Shown: positions 54,217 through 63,421 of the stretch, piece after piece
How positions within the stretch are numbered: the stretch's first letter is position 1
Layout of the letters: every line of letters starts with the position of its first letter
Source of the DNA: Phycisphaeraceae bacterium
Lineage (GTDB): Bacteria; Planctomycetota; Phycisphaerae; Phycisphaerales; UBA1924
Direction of reading: 5' to 3'
Assembly (NCBI GenBank): GCA_019636795.1
Contig: JAHBWW010000005.1
Span: 283,632 to 347,631 of the forward strand
DNA: 64,000 bases
Translations under genes and position numbers: made by a program
Notes under the pieces: model-generated
Told to the model about the DNA's origin: nothing
The model's input: only the letters and a program-made list of their open reading frames with translations
Databases searched by the model: none

Positions 54217-55458
54217 TCACTCCATAAACCAGGCATCTAATGGATAAATCGGCGGAGTCGCCAGCCCTCCGGTGCGCGTTCCGTTATTGAAAAAGGGCTG
54301 GGTCAACACGATGTACATTTGTCCATCCGGCGTCCAGAAAATTCGTTGCGCCATCGCTGGGAGTACCACAACAGACATCGTCCAAGGTGGAGAAAGTCGT
54401 ACCGCCATGAGTCCGAATGACCAACCCGCATCGGAATCCATCTTCACTTGGGACTCGTCAGAGAGCGATTTTAGCGCGTAGAACGCAAGATTGCCCTGAG
54501 GCGAGTGTCCCAGAAAGAAAGATCTATGCACCTTCGATAGGTTAAAGCCTTGCCGCCCTCGAAGCTCATAAAAGTAAACCGCTTTCCCGCGCTGTATGTC
54601 TAAAATTTCCACCTTTGTGTATTTTTTGAAACTGAGCGTCGCGAATTTTCCATACATTGGTCGAACGTAACGGGCGATTCGTTGGCTTGGATAAGCATGT
54701 GACACACGATGGGCATCCGCACGAGTCAGCTCTAAATCTACAACTGGCTCTCCTACGACTTGCCATCCAGAAATCGAAAGTCGTGAAAAACCAGAATCCT
54801 GATGTGGATCGTCAATTCGAATCCAAGGCACCATGAACCGGTATTGTCGATCTGCATCAAAGCCTAAGGCCACGGGAATGTCGCTGATTACAACCTGGTC
54901 GCTTTCCAATGGACCAATGGGGAGTGCCTTGTTTTCGAGATATTTGAAGGTGGAAGGAAGCCGTCGTTCTAAATCAGAAACACACGCGATGCTCCAATCT
55001 GGTTGAGATCGCTTGGTAGAGGCCAACCGCCTGAATTGGGCCGCGGGTCCAGCCTGGAACCAAAAGCGGCCGTGCTCCGCCTTGACAACCCTGACCGTCG
55101 GTGAGCCGTCCGACTCGATTCGAGCCACACAGATGCTTCGGGACAGACAGTCCATGAACTCTGCCGGACAGTCCACTGGCGTCCGCGAGATCACCGCATC
55201 ATCCTTGAGGTCATACACCACGAACTCGCATTGATCTGGATTGCCCACTGGGTGGGCACCGAGGACCAGATACTCGCCGCAAATCGAGTTGACCGCAAAG
55301 GCACTCCACTCAACGTGGAGCGCGTCCAATGCTGCAGCACGCAGCACCCCCGGGCTCACATCCGAGAGATCGCGAACCTCATACCGACTGCCGCAACCTC
55401 CAAGGATCATCAGTAAGCCCAATGTCACTCCGAGAGATATGTTCTTGCACGTCAGCAT
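54217..55458 (-). CDS. Hypothetical lipoprotein between the duplicated sequences
   Basis: This 413-residue protein has a lipoprotein signal (LGVTLGLLMILGGC) and an unrecognised, beta-rich body with FVVYDLKDDAVISRTP, WSIACVSDLERRLPSTF and AMAQRIFWTPDGQMYIVLTQ. Late motifs suggest WD40-like or beta-propeller blades, but no family is assigned. The base composition is visibly less GC-rich than that of the genes around it, suggesting recent acquisition. It is bracketed by the two copies of the esterase 3' end. Confidence 0.65.
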   Translation of the reverse strand: MLTCKNISLGVTLGLLMILGGCGSRYEVRDLSDVSPGVLRAAALDALHVEWSAFAVNSICGEYLVLGAHPVGNPDQCEFVVYDLKDDAVISRTPVDCPAEFMDCLSRSICVARIESDGSPTVRVVKAEHGRFWFQAGPAAQFRRLASTKRSQPDWSIACVSDLERRLPSTFKYLENKALPIGPLESDQVVISDIPVALGFDADRQYRFMVPWIRIDDPHQDSGFSRLSISGWQVVGEPVVDLELTRADAHRVSHAYPSQRIARYVRPMYGKFATLSFKKYTKVEILDIQRGKAVYFYELRGRQGFNLSKVHRSFFLGHSPQGNLAFYALKSLSDESQVKMDSDAGWSFGLMAVRLSPPWTMSVVVLPAMAQRIFWTPDGQMYIVLTQPFFNNGTRTGGLATPPIYPLDAWFME

Positions 55459-55495
55459 CGCATCACCTCATTGACTCTCGTGACCTGCGTTTGCT

Positions 55496-57412
55496 TCATT
55501 GTACTTCAACCTCAAACGGCGACGCCGGCAACCCCGCCTCATTGAACAGGTTCAGTTCATCCGTCGCGCCCCACCCCAGCCGCACCCGCCGCGGCTCGCC
55601 CGCCCGCTCGCTCCACACCACCAGCGTCTCGCCCTCGATCGTCGCCTCCGCCGCATGAAACACACCATCAGCGCCCGCAACCTGCACGTGCCGCACCGCG
55701 CCGCCACGCGCGATCAGTCCCGCAGCATGGTCAAACGTCACTCGAACCTTCGAGCCCTCGCGCACCGCGCCCGCCACCAGAGGCCCGCTGTACACCACAT
55801 CATGCCCGTATGTCCTGGCCAGCGCCCACCGCGCCAGCCGCTCGCCCACAGCCTTCTTGTTCTTCGGGTGAATATCGCGCACATCGCCGATATCCGTCGT
55901 CACCACCATCCCCGTGTTCGGCACGCGCATCGCCAGCCGCTGCGCCTCGCGCAGCATGCCCGTCTGCCCCGTGTCGCCGCCATAGTTGAACGGCGCAATC
56001 TGCACGTAATAGAACGGCAACTCGCCGCCCCCGAATCGCGCACGCCACGCGCCGATCATCGCTTCCATCAGATCCGCATACCGGTGCGCATTATGCCGGT
56101 TCGACTCGCCCTGATACCACAGCATGCCGCGCACGCTCATGTCCGCGATCGGCTCGATCATACCGCTGTACAGCACCGTCGCTGTATTCGCATTGACCTC
56201 GAGCGCCCCGCGACTGCCAAGCCGAATCTCGCTCACAGCCTTTCCACGCCGCACCCGCCACTCGCCCGCGAGCCAGACGCGCTCGCCGCCCCCGACAAGC
56301 ATCATCTGCTCCGGCTTCCCATTGATCCCCCCCGTACCCGCGGTATCAAGCACGCGCACCGCCACCACATTGCGCCCCGCGTCCACCACACCCACCGGCA
56401 CCGCATACACCCGAGGCACGCTCCATTGGTTCTCCGCATGCGTCGCGCCCACATGCACACCATTGAGCCACACATCGTCATAATCATCAATCGGCCCAAG
56501 ATGCAACTCAAGCGCGTCTCCAGCCATCGACGCAGGCACCTCGACCTCGCGCCGAAAATACACCACGCCGTCAAACGTATCAAGACCATCAGGCCCCATC
56601 GACGCCGGCAACTCCATCGTCCCCCACGCGCTGGCGTCAAAATCGGCCCCCGTCCAGCCTCGCACGCCGGCATCATCGAGCGATTCCCACCAGCGCCGCT
56701 CTATCGCAGCCGTCATCTCCACACGCCCGCTCGGATCGCCGCTCGCAACGCCAAGAATGGATAACTCTGACTCATACTCAACAAACGCCCCAAGACTCGA
56801 AGCCGGCATCCACGCTTCGATCCGCGTGCCACCCCACGCCGTCACTATCAACCCGATCGGCACGCCGAGTTCGGCTCGCAATTTCGTCCCGAAGTGATAC
56901 GCCGCGGCGCTCATCCCCGGCGCGTGCCCAGGCGTCGCAGCCCGCCACGCTCCCGTCGCGTCGAAGCGCGAGTGCAGCGACATCTGCTTGCCAACCGTGA
57001 ACACGCGCAGCCTGTCATCGTTCGCGCTCGCAATCGACTCCGCATCCCCAGTCATCGCCAGCGTCCACTCCATGTTCGATTGCCCGCTGCACACCCACAC
57101 CTCGCCGATATACACATCACGCACCGTCACAGTCGTCTCACCCGCAACAGTCACCGTGTAAGGCCCGCCGGCTTCGCCTGTCGCAACCGAGACCTGCCAT
57201 CGTCCGCGACCATCGGGCTTGGCCCGCACCGGCGAAGCCATCCACGAGCCCTGCACACTCACATCCTCCCCGCGCGTCGCCCAGCCCCACAGCCGCACCT
57301 CACTCTCACGCTGAAGCACCATCCCATCGCTCACCACACTCGGCAGCACAACATCCCCGCGACAGCAACTCCAGGTCAAACAAGCCACCGCAATCACACA
57401 CCATTTCATCAT
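55496..57412 (-). CDS. Sialate O-acetylesterase (SASA/SGNH-like)
   Basis: This 638-residue secreted protein has a signal peptide (CVIAVACLTWSCCRGD). It shows the catalytic serine in YIGEVWVCSGQSNMEWTLAM, then WGGTRIEAWMP, a beta-sandwich insert (residues 240-370, DASAWGTMELPASM, YFRREVEVP), WYQGESNRH, and the C-terminal His in DIGDVRDIHPKNKKAVG. It removes acetyl groups from sugars on complex glycans. It is followed 24 bases upstream on the same strand by a GH95 enzyme gene, so both form a glycan-degradation operon. Confidence 0.9.
   Translation of the reverse strand: MMKWCVIAVACLTWSCCRGDVVLPSVVSDGMVLQRESEVRLWGWATRGEDVSVQGSWMASPVRAKPDGRGRWQVSVATGEAGGPYTVTVAGETTVTVRDVYIGEVWVCSGQSNMEWTLAMTGDAESIASANDDRLRVFTVGKQMSLHSRFDATGAWRAATPGHAPGMSAAAYHFGTKLRAELGVPIGLIVTAWGGTRIEAWMPASSLGAFVEYESELSILGVASGDPSGRVEMTAAIERRWWESLDDAGVRGWTGADFDASAWGTMELPASMGPDGLDTFDGVVYFRREVEVPASMAGDALELHLGPIDDYDDVWLNGVHVGATHAENQWSVPRVYAVPVGVVDAGRNVVAVRVLDTAGTGGINGKPEQMMLVGGGERVWLAGEWRVRRGKAVSEIRLGSRGALEVNANTATVLYSGMIEPIADMSVRGMLWYQGESNRHNAHRYADLMEAMIGAWRARFGGGELPFYYVQIAPFNYGGDTGQTGMLREAQRLAMRVPNTGMVVTTDIGDVRDIHPKNKKAVGERLARWALARTYGHDVVYSGPLVAGAVREGSKVRVTFDHAAGLIARGGAVRHVQVAGADGVFHAAEATIEGETLVVWSERAGEPRRVRLGWGATDELNLFNEAGLPASPFEVEVQ
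55506..55690 (-). repeat. 185-bp direct duplication, copy B (inside the esterase gene)
   Basis: Copy within the intact esterase gene of the sequence at 54016-54200. Confidence 0.9.
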
Positions 57413-57436
57413 TCATCTCCAGGTAGAGCACCAATC

Positions 57437-60334
57437 CTATCGAAATCGAATCAGGAACATCTCGCCCGCGTGCATGTCGCGCTCAAACACCTCATGCGCG
57501 CGCACGGTCCCGACAGCCTCCCCCCGCGCGCGCACAGCAGCGTCCTTGCGCAACGCCGCGTCCACATGTTCCACGTGGAACACTTCGCCATCGCCCACAC
57601 CAAGCAACCGCAGCGTCCCGCCGGCACGCGCGTGAATCACCGCTTGCCTCACCCGCCCATGCGACCACTCCATCGACACCTCGAATCCGCCGCGCGCGAC
57701 GAGCCCGCGCGCGGAACCATCGGGCCAGGCTTTGGGTAGTGCAGGCAGGAGGACGATCATGCCCTCGTGACTCTGGAGCAGCATCTCCGCAATGCCTGCA
57801 CCTCCGCCGAAGTTGCCATCGATCTGGAACGGTGGGTGGTCGTCGAGCAGGTTGGGCATGGTGCTTTTGGCGAGCAGGAGTTGGATGTTTTCGTAGGATT
57901 TCTCCCCGTCGCTGAGTCGGGCCCAGAAGTTGATCATCCATGCTCGGCTCCAGCCGGTGTGTCCGCCGCCGTGTTGAAGGCGAGCTTCGAGCGAGCGACG
58001 GGCTGCGGCTGCGAGGTGGGGGGTGTGGCGCGGCGTGATCTGGTTCGAGGGATGCAGGCCATAGAGATGTGACATATGCCGATGACCCGGTTCGGCTTCC
58101 TCGAATGGATGTTGCCATTCCATGATGCGTCCGTCGGACGCGATGGTTGTCGGCGCGAGTTTGTCCAAGGCCTCGGCGATGCGCGTGGTGAGGGCGTCTT
58201 CGACTCCGACCAGCATGTGGGCTTCGAGGGTGTTCTCGAAGAGTTCTCGAATGATCTGCTGATCCATTGTGGGGCCCATTGACAGGCTGAGGACAGAGCC
58301 TTCGAAGCGGTACGAGTTTTCAGGGGAGGTCGTCGGGCCGGAGACGAGGAGCCCGGTTGCCGGATCTTCGACAAGCCAGTCGAGGTAGAAGAGGGATACT
58401 TCGCGCATGTAAGGAATTGCGCGTTCGATGAGGAACTCGTGGTTCTGTGTGAAGCGGTGGTGCTCCATGTAGTGCGATGCCATCCATCCGCCTGCGGTGA
58501 CCCACATGCCCCACACAGGTTGTCCGGAAAATGCTGCCCAGAACCACGGATCGGTTTCGTGTCCGAATGCGGCACCGCTGCACCCGAGTCTGCGTGCGAA
58601 CGTGCGTCCAGCAGGAATGAGACGGTCGCAGAAGTCGAAGAGGGGGCCATTGAGTTCGCTGAGGTTGGCAACATCAGCGATCCAGTAGTTCATCTGGAGA
58701 TTGATGTTGGTGTGATAGTCGGCGTTCCATGGTGCTTCGAGGTGTTCGTTCCAGAGGCCCTGGAGATTGGCGGGGAGCGAGCCCGGGCGTGAAGAGGCGA
58801 TGAGCAGGTATCGCGCGTAGTCGAAGTAGAGTTCGACAAGATCGGGGTCGCTGGCGCCGGATTGGACGCGTGCAAGACGCTGATCGGTTGGGCCGGACCA
58901 TTGCGAAGAACCAAGTTCGAGGTGCACGCGGTCGAACCATGAGCGGTGTTCGCTGACGTGCCGGGCGACGCGTTCAGCGGTGGAGCGGGATGCCGCGGCA
59001 GCAAGGGCAGCGCTGAGTGACGCTGCAAGGTCGTGCGTGAGGGGGGACGATGGGTTGTCAAAGTTGTAATCGGTTTCGGCTGCGAGGAGGATCGAGACGT
59101 GCGTTGCATCGCGTGCGACAAGGGTCGCGCCATCGTGGGAAGTGTGGCCGTCGGTGACGATGTGCGTGCGTGCTTCGAAGCGTGTGCCGAGGTGCGATCC
59201 GTTGTGCTGTGCCTGGCCGTGCATGCGCATGCCGCGTTCGATGGGTTCGACGACAGCGTTGGCGGGGCGTGAGAGTTCGAATTCGAAGCGAGTTGGCTGT
59301 TCGGCGGTGATCTCGATGACGATGACGTTGTCGGGCGCGCTGGCAAACACACGGCGGACGATCAGCCCCCGATCGGTGCGCACGCCGGTCGAGGCGATCG
59401 CGGTGGTGAGGTCGAGTTGTCTTCGATACCGCTGTGGATAACCGATGGAGGGCGTGCGAATGGTCAGATCACCGAGCGTCTGGTGCGAGCGTGGAGCGAT
59501 GCGTGCTGGGAGGACTCGCTCGGCAATGATTTTTTCGCCTTCAGCGGGCCTGCCTGCGAAGAACAGCGTGCGGGCTTCGGCGATGTGAAGTCCGGCGTCT
59601 TCGGGAACGACGGGATAGGGTGGCCCGGCCCAGAGGGAATCGAGGTTGAGTTGGATGCGTTCTTCTTCGATGCCGCCGAAGACCATGGCACCGAGGCGGC
59701 CGTTGCCTATGGGAAGAGCGTACGACCAAGTTGGCGCGGGCGATTCGTACCAGAGCGTTCGTGGGCCAGATTCGAGCGGGTGGTCGGTCCATGGTTGAGG
59801 CTGGGCGTCGCGGTGCATGGCGATGAATGCGTTGCGATCGCCGGGTGGCCAGGTTGCAGCGGCGGGGGTGTCGCCGAAGTGGATCTGCCAGAGAGAGTTG
59901 AGTGGAACTGAGCCGTTGGAGCCGTGAAGCTCGAGGTAGCCGCTGTAGATGCCTCCGGCGCCGCCTGAATCATGGACGCGAACTGCCAGGAGATGTGTTT
60001 GTCCGGGGGTGATGAGTGCCTCGTCGATGGGGTAGATTCGGTCGGCCTGCCAGGCGGTGCGGGAATCCGGGGGCATTGAGCCTGAGGCACCGATGAGGAC
60101 GCCATTGATGAAGGCCTCGTCGGTGTCGTCGATGCGTCCGAGGTGGAGTTTCCATGGCCCGCGCAGGTTGGCGGGAACTTCGATGACGGTGCGATACCAC
60201 GCGAACCCGTCGTACGACGCCCGCGGACCATCCCACACTGCGGGTACGGGGTGCCATTCCCATGAATACTGGCTGGGTGCAGGGGCGGCAGCGAGCAAGA
60301 CGAGCACGGCAAGGGCAAAGCATCGAGTGAGCAT
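57437..60334 (-). CDS. GH95-type alpha-L-fucosidase/galactosidase
   Basis: This 965-residue secreted enzyme has a signal peptide and an N-terminal lectin-like beta-sandwich (about 25-165). The GH95 N-terminal domain follows (WYESPAPTWSYALPIGNGRL GAMVFGG), then the (alpha/alpha)6 catalytic region. That region has GLWNEHLEAPWNADYHTNIN (the catalytic Asn/Asp region), GPTTSPENSY, HRHMSHLYGLHPSNQITP, and the C-terminal QIDGNFGGGAGIAEMLLQS. It releases terminal alpha-fucose or galactose from polysaccharides. It heads the minus-strand operon with the esterase. Confidence 0.9.
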   Translation of the reverse strand: MLTRCFALAVLVLLAAAPAPSQYSWEWHPVPAVWDGPRASYDGFAWYRTVIEVPANLRGPWKLHLGRIDDTDEAFINGVLIGASGSMPPDSRTAWQADRIYPIDEALITPGQTHLLAVRVHDSGGAGGIYSGYLELHGSNGSVPLNSLWQIHFGDTPAAATWPPGDRNAFIAMHRDAQPQPWTDHPLESGPRTLWYESPAPTWSYALPIGNGRLGAMVFGGIEEERIQLNLDSLWAGPPYPVVPEDAGLHIAEARTLFFAGRPAEGEKIIAERVLPARIAPRSHQTLGDLTIRTPSIGYPQRYRRQLDLTTAIASTGVRTDRGLIVRRVFASAPDNVIVIEITAEQPTRFEFELSRPANAVVEPIERGMRMHGQAQHNGSHLGTRFEARTHIVTDGHTSHDGATLVARDATHVSILLAAETDYNFDNPSSPLTHDLAASLSAALAAAASRSTAERVARHVSEHRSWFDRVHLELGSSQWSGPTDQRLARVQSGASDPDLVELYFDYARYLLIASSRPGSLPANLQGLWNEHLEAPWNADYHTNINLQMNYWIADVANLSELNGPLFDFCDRLIPAGRTFARRLGCSGAAFGHETDPWFWAAFSGQPVWGMWVTAGGWMASHYMEHHRFTQNHEFLIERAIPYMREVSLFYLDWLVEDPATGLLVSGPTTSPENSYRFEGSVLSLSMGPTMDQQIIRELFENTLEAHMLVGVEDALTTRIAEALDKLAPTTIASDGRIMEWQHPFEEAEPGHRHMSHLYGLHPSNQITPRHTPHLAAAARRSLEARLQHGGGHTGWSRAWMINFWARLSDGEKSYENIQLLLAKSTMPNLLDDHPPFQIDGNFGGGAGIAEMLLQSHEGMIVLLPALPKAWPDGSARGLVARGGFEVSMEWSHGRVRQAVIHARAGGTLRLLGVGDGEVFHVEHVDAALRKDAAVRARGEAVGTVRAHEVFERDMHAGEMFLIRFR

Positions 60335-60469
60335 GAGCAGTTCCTGGCAGCACCGAACGATGTAACCGATAGCGTATCAGAACCTGACACGGAGTGCATG
60401 AGCGTCAACAGGCTGAGTGTTGCAGGTGGATCGCCTGATACGATGGTGTGAGCACGCAGGAGATGGGCT

Positions 60470-62455
60470 ATGGGCTTGACACTGGTTGAGAAGATCGCGA
60501 CGCGGTACGCGGTGGGGCTTGGGGCGGGCGAGTGCGCGAGGCAGGGGATGATCGTGCGGATCAGGCCCAAGCATGTGATGACGCATGACAACACGGGTGC
60601 GGTGATTCCGAAGTTTCGATCGATCTTTGAAGGAACGGGGCGCGAGGCGCGCGTTGCCGATCCGAGGCAACCGGTGTTTGCGATTGACCACGACATCCAG
60701 AACCTCACGCCTGAGAACCTTGCCAAGTACGCGAAGATTGCGAAGTTTGCTGAGGAGAACGGGATCGATTTTTATCCTGCGGGGACGGGGATCAGCCATC
60801 AGGTGATGGTGGAGCAGGGGTATGCGGTGCCGGGTGCGCTGGTGGTGGGGAGCGATTCGCACTCGAACCTTTATGGTGGAGTTGCGGCACTTGGGACGCC
60901 GGTGGTGCGGACGGACGCAGCGTGCCTGTGGGCGACGGGAACGACGTGGTGGCAGGTGCCCAAGGTAGCGCGGTGCCGGCTGATTGGTTCGTTGCGCGAT
61001 GGAGTCGTCGGGAAGGATGTGATCATCGCGCTGTGCGGGGCGTTCAACAACGATGAAGTTCTGAATCACGCGGTCGAGTTTGTTGGTGATGGTGTGTCGG
61101 GGCTCACGATGGATCAGCGCCTCTCGATCGCCAACATGACGACCGAGTGGGGAGCGCTGGCGGGCGTGTTTCCGTTTGATGAGGTGTTGAAGGCGGCGTT
61201 GCTCAAGCGGGCAGATGTGCTGGCGAGCGAGCGGAGGCCTGGGGTACGGCGGGCGGGCTCGCTGGGGTTTTATACGCGCGATGACGTGGAGCGTTGGCAT
61301 CGTGAGTGGGAGGGCGCTGACGAGGACGCGGGCTATGCGATCGAGTTGGAACTGGATCTGTCGAGTGTGGTGCCGCATGTGTCGGGGCCGAACGAGGTCA
61401 AGACGATGACATCGGTGCCTGCGATCGAGAAGAAGCGGGTGGCGATTCAAAAGGCGTATCTGGTGAGTTGCGTCAATGCGCGGCTTGAGGATCTGGAGTC
61501 GGCGGCGCGCGTGTTGCGCGGGCGGCGCGTGGCGGATGGGGTGAAGATGTATGTAGCAGCGGCTTCGGGTGAAGTACAGGCAGCTGCTGAGGCGAGCGGC
61601 GCGTGGGGCATTTTGCAAACAGCGGGCGCGACGATGCTCCCGAGCGGATGCGGGCCTTGCATTGGATTGGGCGAGGGGTTGGTTGAAGATGGAGAGGTGG
61701 CGATCAGCGCGACGAACCGGAATTTTCGTGGTCGCATGGGCAGCCGCGATGCGGAGGTATACCTTGGTTCGCCGGCGGTGGTTGCAGCGAGTGCTGCAGC
61801 GGGTTACATCTGTGCGCCGGAAGAGTACGAAGATGTTCCGCTTCGGCGGAGTGTGGGCGTGTCGCATGTGGCGCCTGATTTCAGCGGAAAAGCGGATCTG
61901 TATGACGGGTTTCCTGCGGTCTTGCGCGGGCGAGCGCTGGTGCTGCCGAAGGACAACATGAACACTGATGGAATCTACGCGGGCAAATGGACGTACAGGG
62001 ATGATTTGAGCGCGGAGGACATGGCTGCGGTTGTGTTCGAGAATTTTGATCCCCTGTTTGGGTCAAAGTGCCGCAGGGGCGACATCGTTGTGTCGGGGTG
62101 CAACTTTGGGACAGGTTCGAGCCGCGAACAGGCAGCGACAGCACTGAAGCATCGCGGCATCGCGTGCGTGATCGCAGAAAGTTTCAGCGAGACATATTTG
62201 CGGAACGCGTTTAACAACGGCTATTTGTGTCTGATATGCCCCGAATTGGTGAGGTCGCTCCGCGTAAGACACACCTGGGAGCAGAATACGACGGTTGTTG
62301 ATGCGGATATTGAGATCGACTTTGTGAATTCGTTCATTCGCATGAACGGTGAGAGTTTTGCAATGAGTCGATTGAGTCGCGTTGCACAGGAATTGGTGGT
62401 GAAGGGCGGCGCTGAAGCGGTGGCGAAGGAAATGCTGGTGCGTGATGATGAATGA
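60470..62455 (+). CDS. Fused aconitase-family hydro-lyase (homoaconitase-like)
   Basis: This 661-residue protein fuses the large and small subunits of the isopropylmalate isomerase type. The large part has RPKHVMTHDNTGAVIPKF, VVGSDSHSNLYGGVAALGTP, a 4Fe-4S cysteine region LVSCVNARLEDL and LPSGCGPCIGLGEG, then NRNFRGRMGSRDAEVYL. The small part has LPKDNMNTDGIYAGKWTY and FGTGSSREQAATALKHRGIA. Fungal-type homoaconitases are fused in this way. A beta-decarboxylating dehydrogenase 1 kb downstream suggests a shared pathway, lysine (alpha-aminoadipate) or similar, which is not proven. Confidence 0.83.
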   Translation: MGLTLVEKIATRYAVGLGAGECARQGMIVRIRPKHVMTHDNTGAVIPKFRSIFEGTGREARVADPRQPVFAIDHDIQNLTPENLAKYAKIAKFAEENGIDFYPAGTGISHQVMVEQGYAVPGALVVGSDSHSNLYGGVAALGTPVVRTDAACLWATGTTWWQVPKVARCRLIGSLRDGVVGKDVIIALCGAFNNDEVLNHAVEFVGDGVSGLTMDQRLSIANMTTEWGALAGVFPFDEVLKAALLKRADVLASERRPGVRRAGSLGFYTRDDVERWHREWEGADEDAGYAIELELDLSSVVPHVSGPNEVKTMTSVPAIEKKRVAIQKAYLVSCVNARLEDLESAARVLRGRRVADGVKMYVAAASGEVQAAAEASGAWGILQTAGATMLPSGCGPCIGLGEGLVEDGEVAISATNRNFRGRMGSRDAEVYLGSPAVVAASAAAGYICAPEEYEDVPLRRSVGVSHVAPDFSGKADLYDGFPAVLRGRALVLPKDNMNTDGIYAGKWTYRDDLSAEDMAAVVFENFDPLFGSKCRRGDIVVSGCNFGTGSSREQAATALKHRGIACVIAESFSETYLRNAFNNGYLCLICPELVRSLRVRHTWEQNTTVVDADIEIDFVNSFIRMNGESFAMSRLSRVAQELVVKGGAEAVAKEMLVRDDE

Positions 62456-62648
62456 AAATCTCTATCGCATGGAAGTCGCATGAGTAATTGTTGTAGTGCT
62501 GCACAAACCTGTGGGAAAGTGCAAGGGTTTGCCCGCATTTGGAGGAAGAATCGGAAGTGGCGGTAGTGTGTTTTCAATACTTGGCGGAACGAATGGTCGA
62601 AGATTGTGGTATATTCAATTGAGTCGTGGATTCACAAGGAGACCACTC

Positions 62649-63371
62649 ATGACTTCGACCGACAACCTTTCGTTTGAGCACAGGCGTTCGATCGAGCGTC
62701 CGAGTGCGGCTCAGTATTCCGCGCAGAGCCAGGCGCCAGGTGCGGTTGCGACGATTGCGGAGGCTGTGTTCGAAGCATCGAAAGCGTCGCCGCGGATGGG
62801 GGTGTATGTGCTCGATCGGGAGATGCGTCTGACGTATGCCACGGCGACGGCTGCGGAGATGATGTTCAGGTCGGGTGAGACGGATGTGGTGGGGCGGAGC
62901 CTGAGCAGTGTGATGTCGCCGAAATACGCGGCGGGGTTTGCTGATCGCATGGGTGTTGATGGGATGCAGGTTGAGCGGTTGATCTGGGGCGGATGGCAGA
63001 TCCTGTCGCAGTGTCGATTCGTGAACGATCACAGTGAGATTCTGCGTGTGTGTGTTGTTCAGCGTTTTGGGGGGTTGGTACCGGATCTCTGGAATGGTCT
63101 GCTCGTGATGCCCGCGCCGGTTGCGGATTTTGGTCCATTGGATTGCTTAAGCGATCGCGAGTTGGAGATGACAGCTTTTATCGGCATGGGAATGACGGTC
63201 AAGGAGATCGCTGAGCACGTGCATCGTTCCGCGAAGACTGTGGAAAACCACCGGATCTCCATCGGACGAAAGCTCGGGATTTCGGATCGGTTACAGATTG
63301 CGCTGCTTGCCTACAACGCTGGACTGAAACCTGAGGACGCCGGACTGAAGCGAGTTCGTCGAGTGGCCTGA
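62649..63371 (+). CDS. LuxR-type regulator with PAS-like sensor
   Basis: This 240-residue protein starts at ATG 62649 after AAGGAG. The N-terminal part contains a PAS-like segment (MGVYVLDREMRLTYATATAA EMMFR and DVVGRSLSSVM). The C-terminus is a LuxR helix-turn-helix: LSDRELEMTAFIGMGMTVKE IAEHVHRSAKTVENHRISIG. It is a single-protein sensor-regulator rather than a classical response regulator, because no receiver Asp is visible. It lies between the two metabolic genes and may regulate them. Confidence 0.8.
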   Translation: MTSTDNLSFEHRRSIERPSAAQYSAQSQAPGAVATIAEAVFEASKASPRMGVYVLDREMRLTYATATAAEMMFRSGETDVVGRSLSSVMSPKYAAGFADRMGVDGMQVERLIWGGWQILSQCRFVNDHSEILRVCVVQRFGGLVPDLWNGLLVMPAPVADFGPLDCLSDRELEMTAFIGMGMTVKEIAEHVHRSAKTVENHRISIGRKLGISDRLQIALLAYNAGLKPEDAGLKRVRRVA

Positions 63372-63421
63372 GTTGCGATGCAGAGGCCTAGAGTCTTGAC
63401 CAATCAGGAGGTCGAACGATC

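Noticed and set aside
55499..56764. Plus-strand frame of 421 codons opposite the esterase gene
   Set aside because: It is His/Arg/Pro rich and antisense to a clear enzyme gene.
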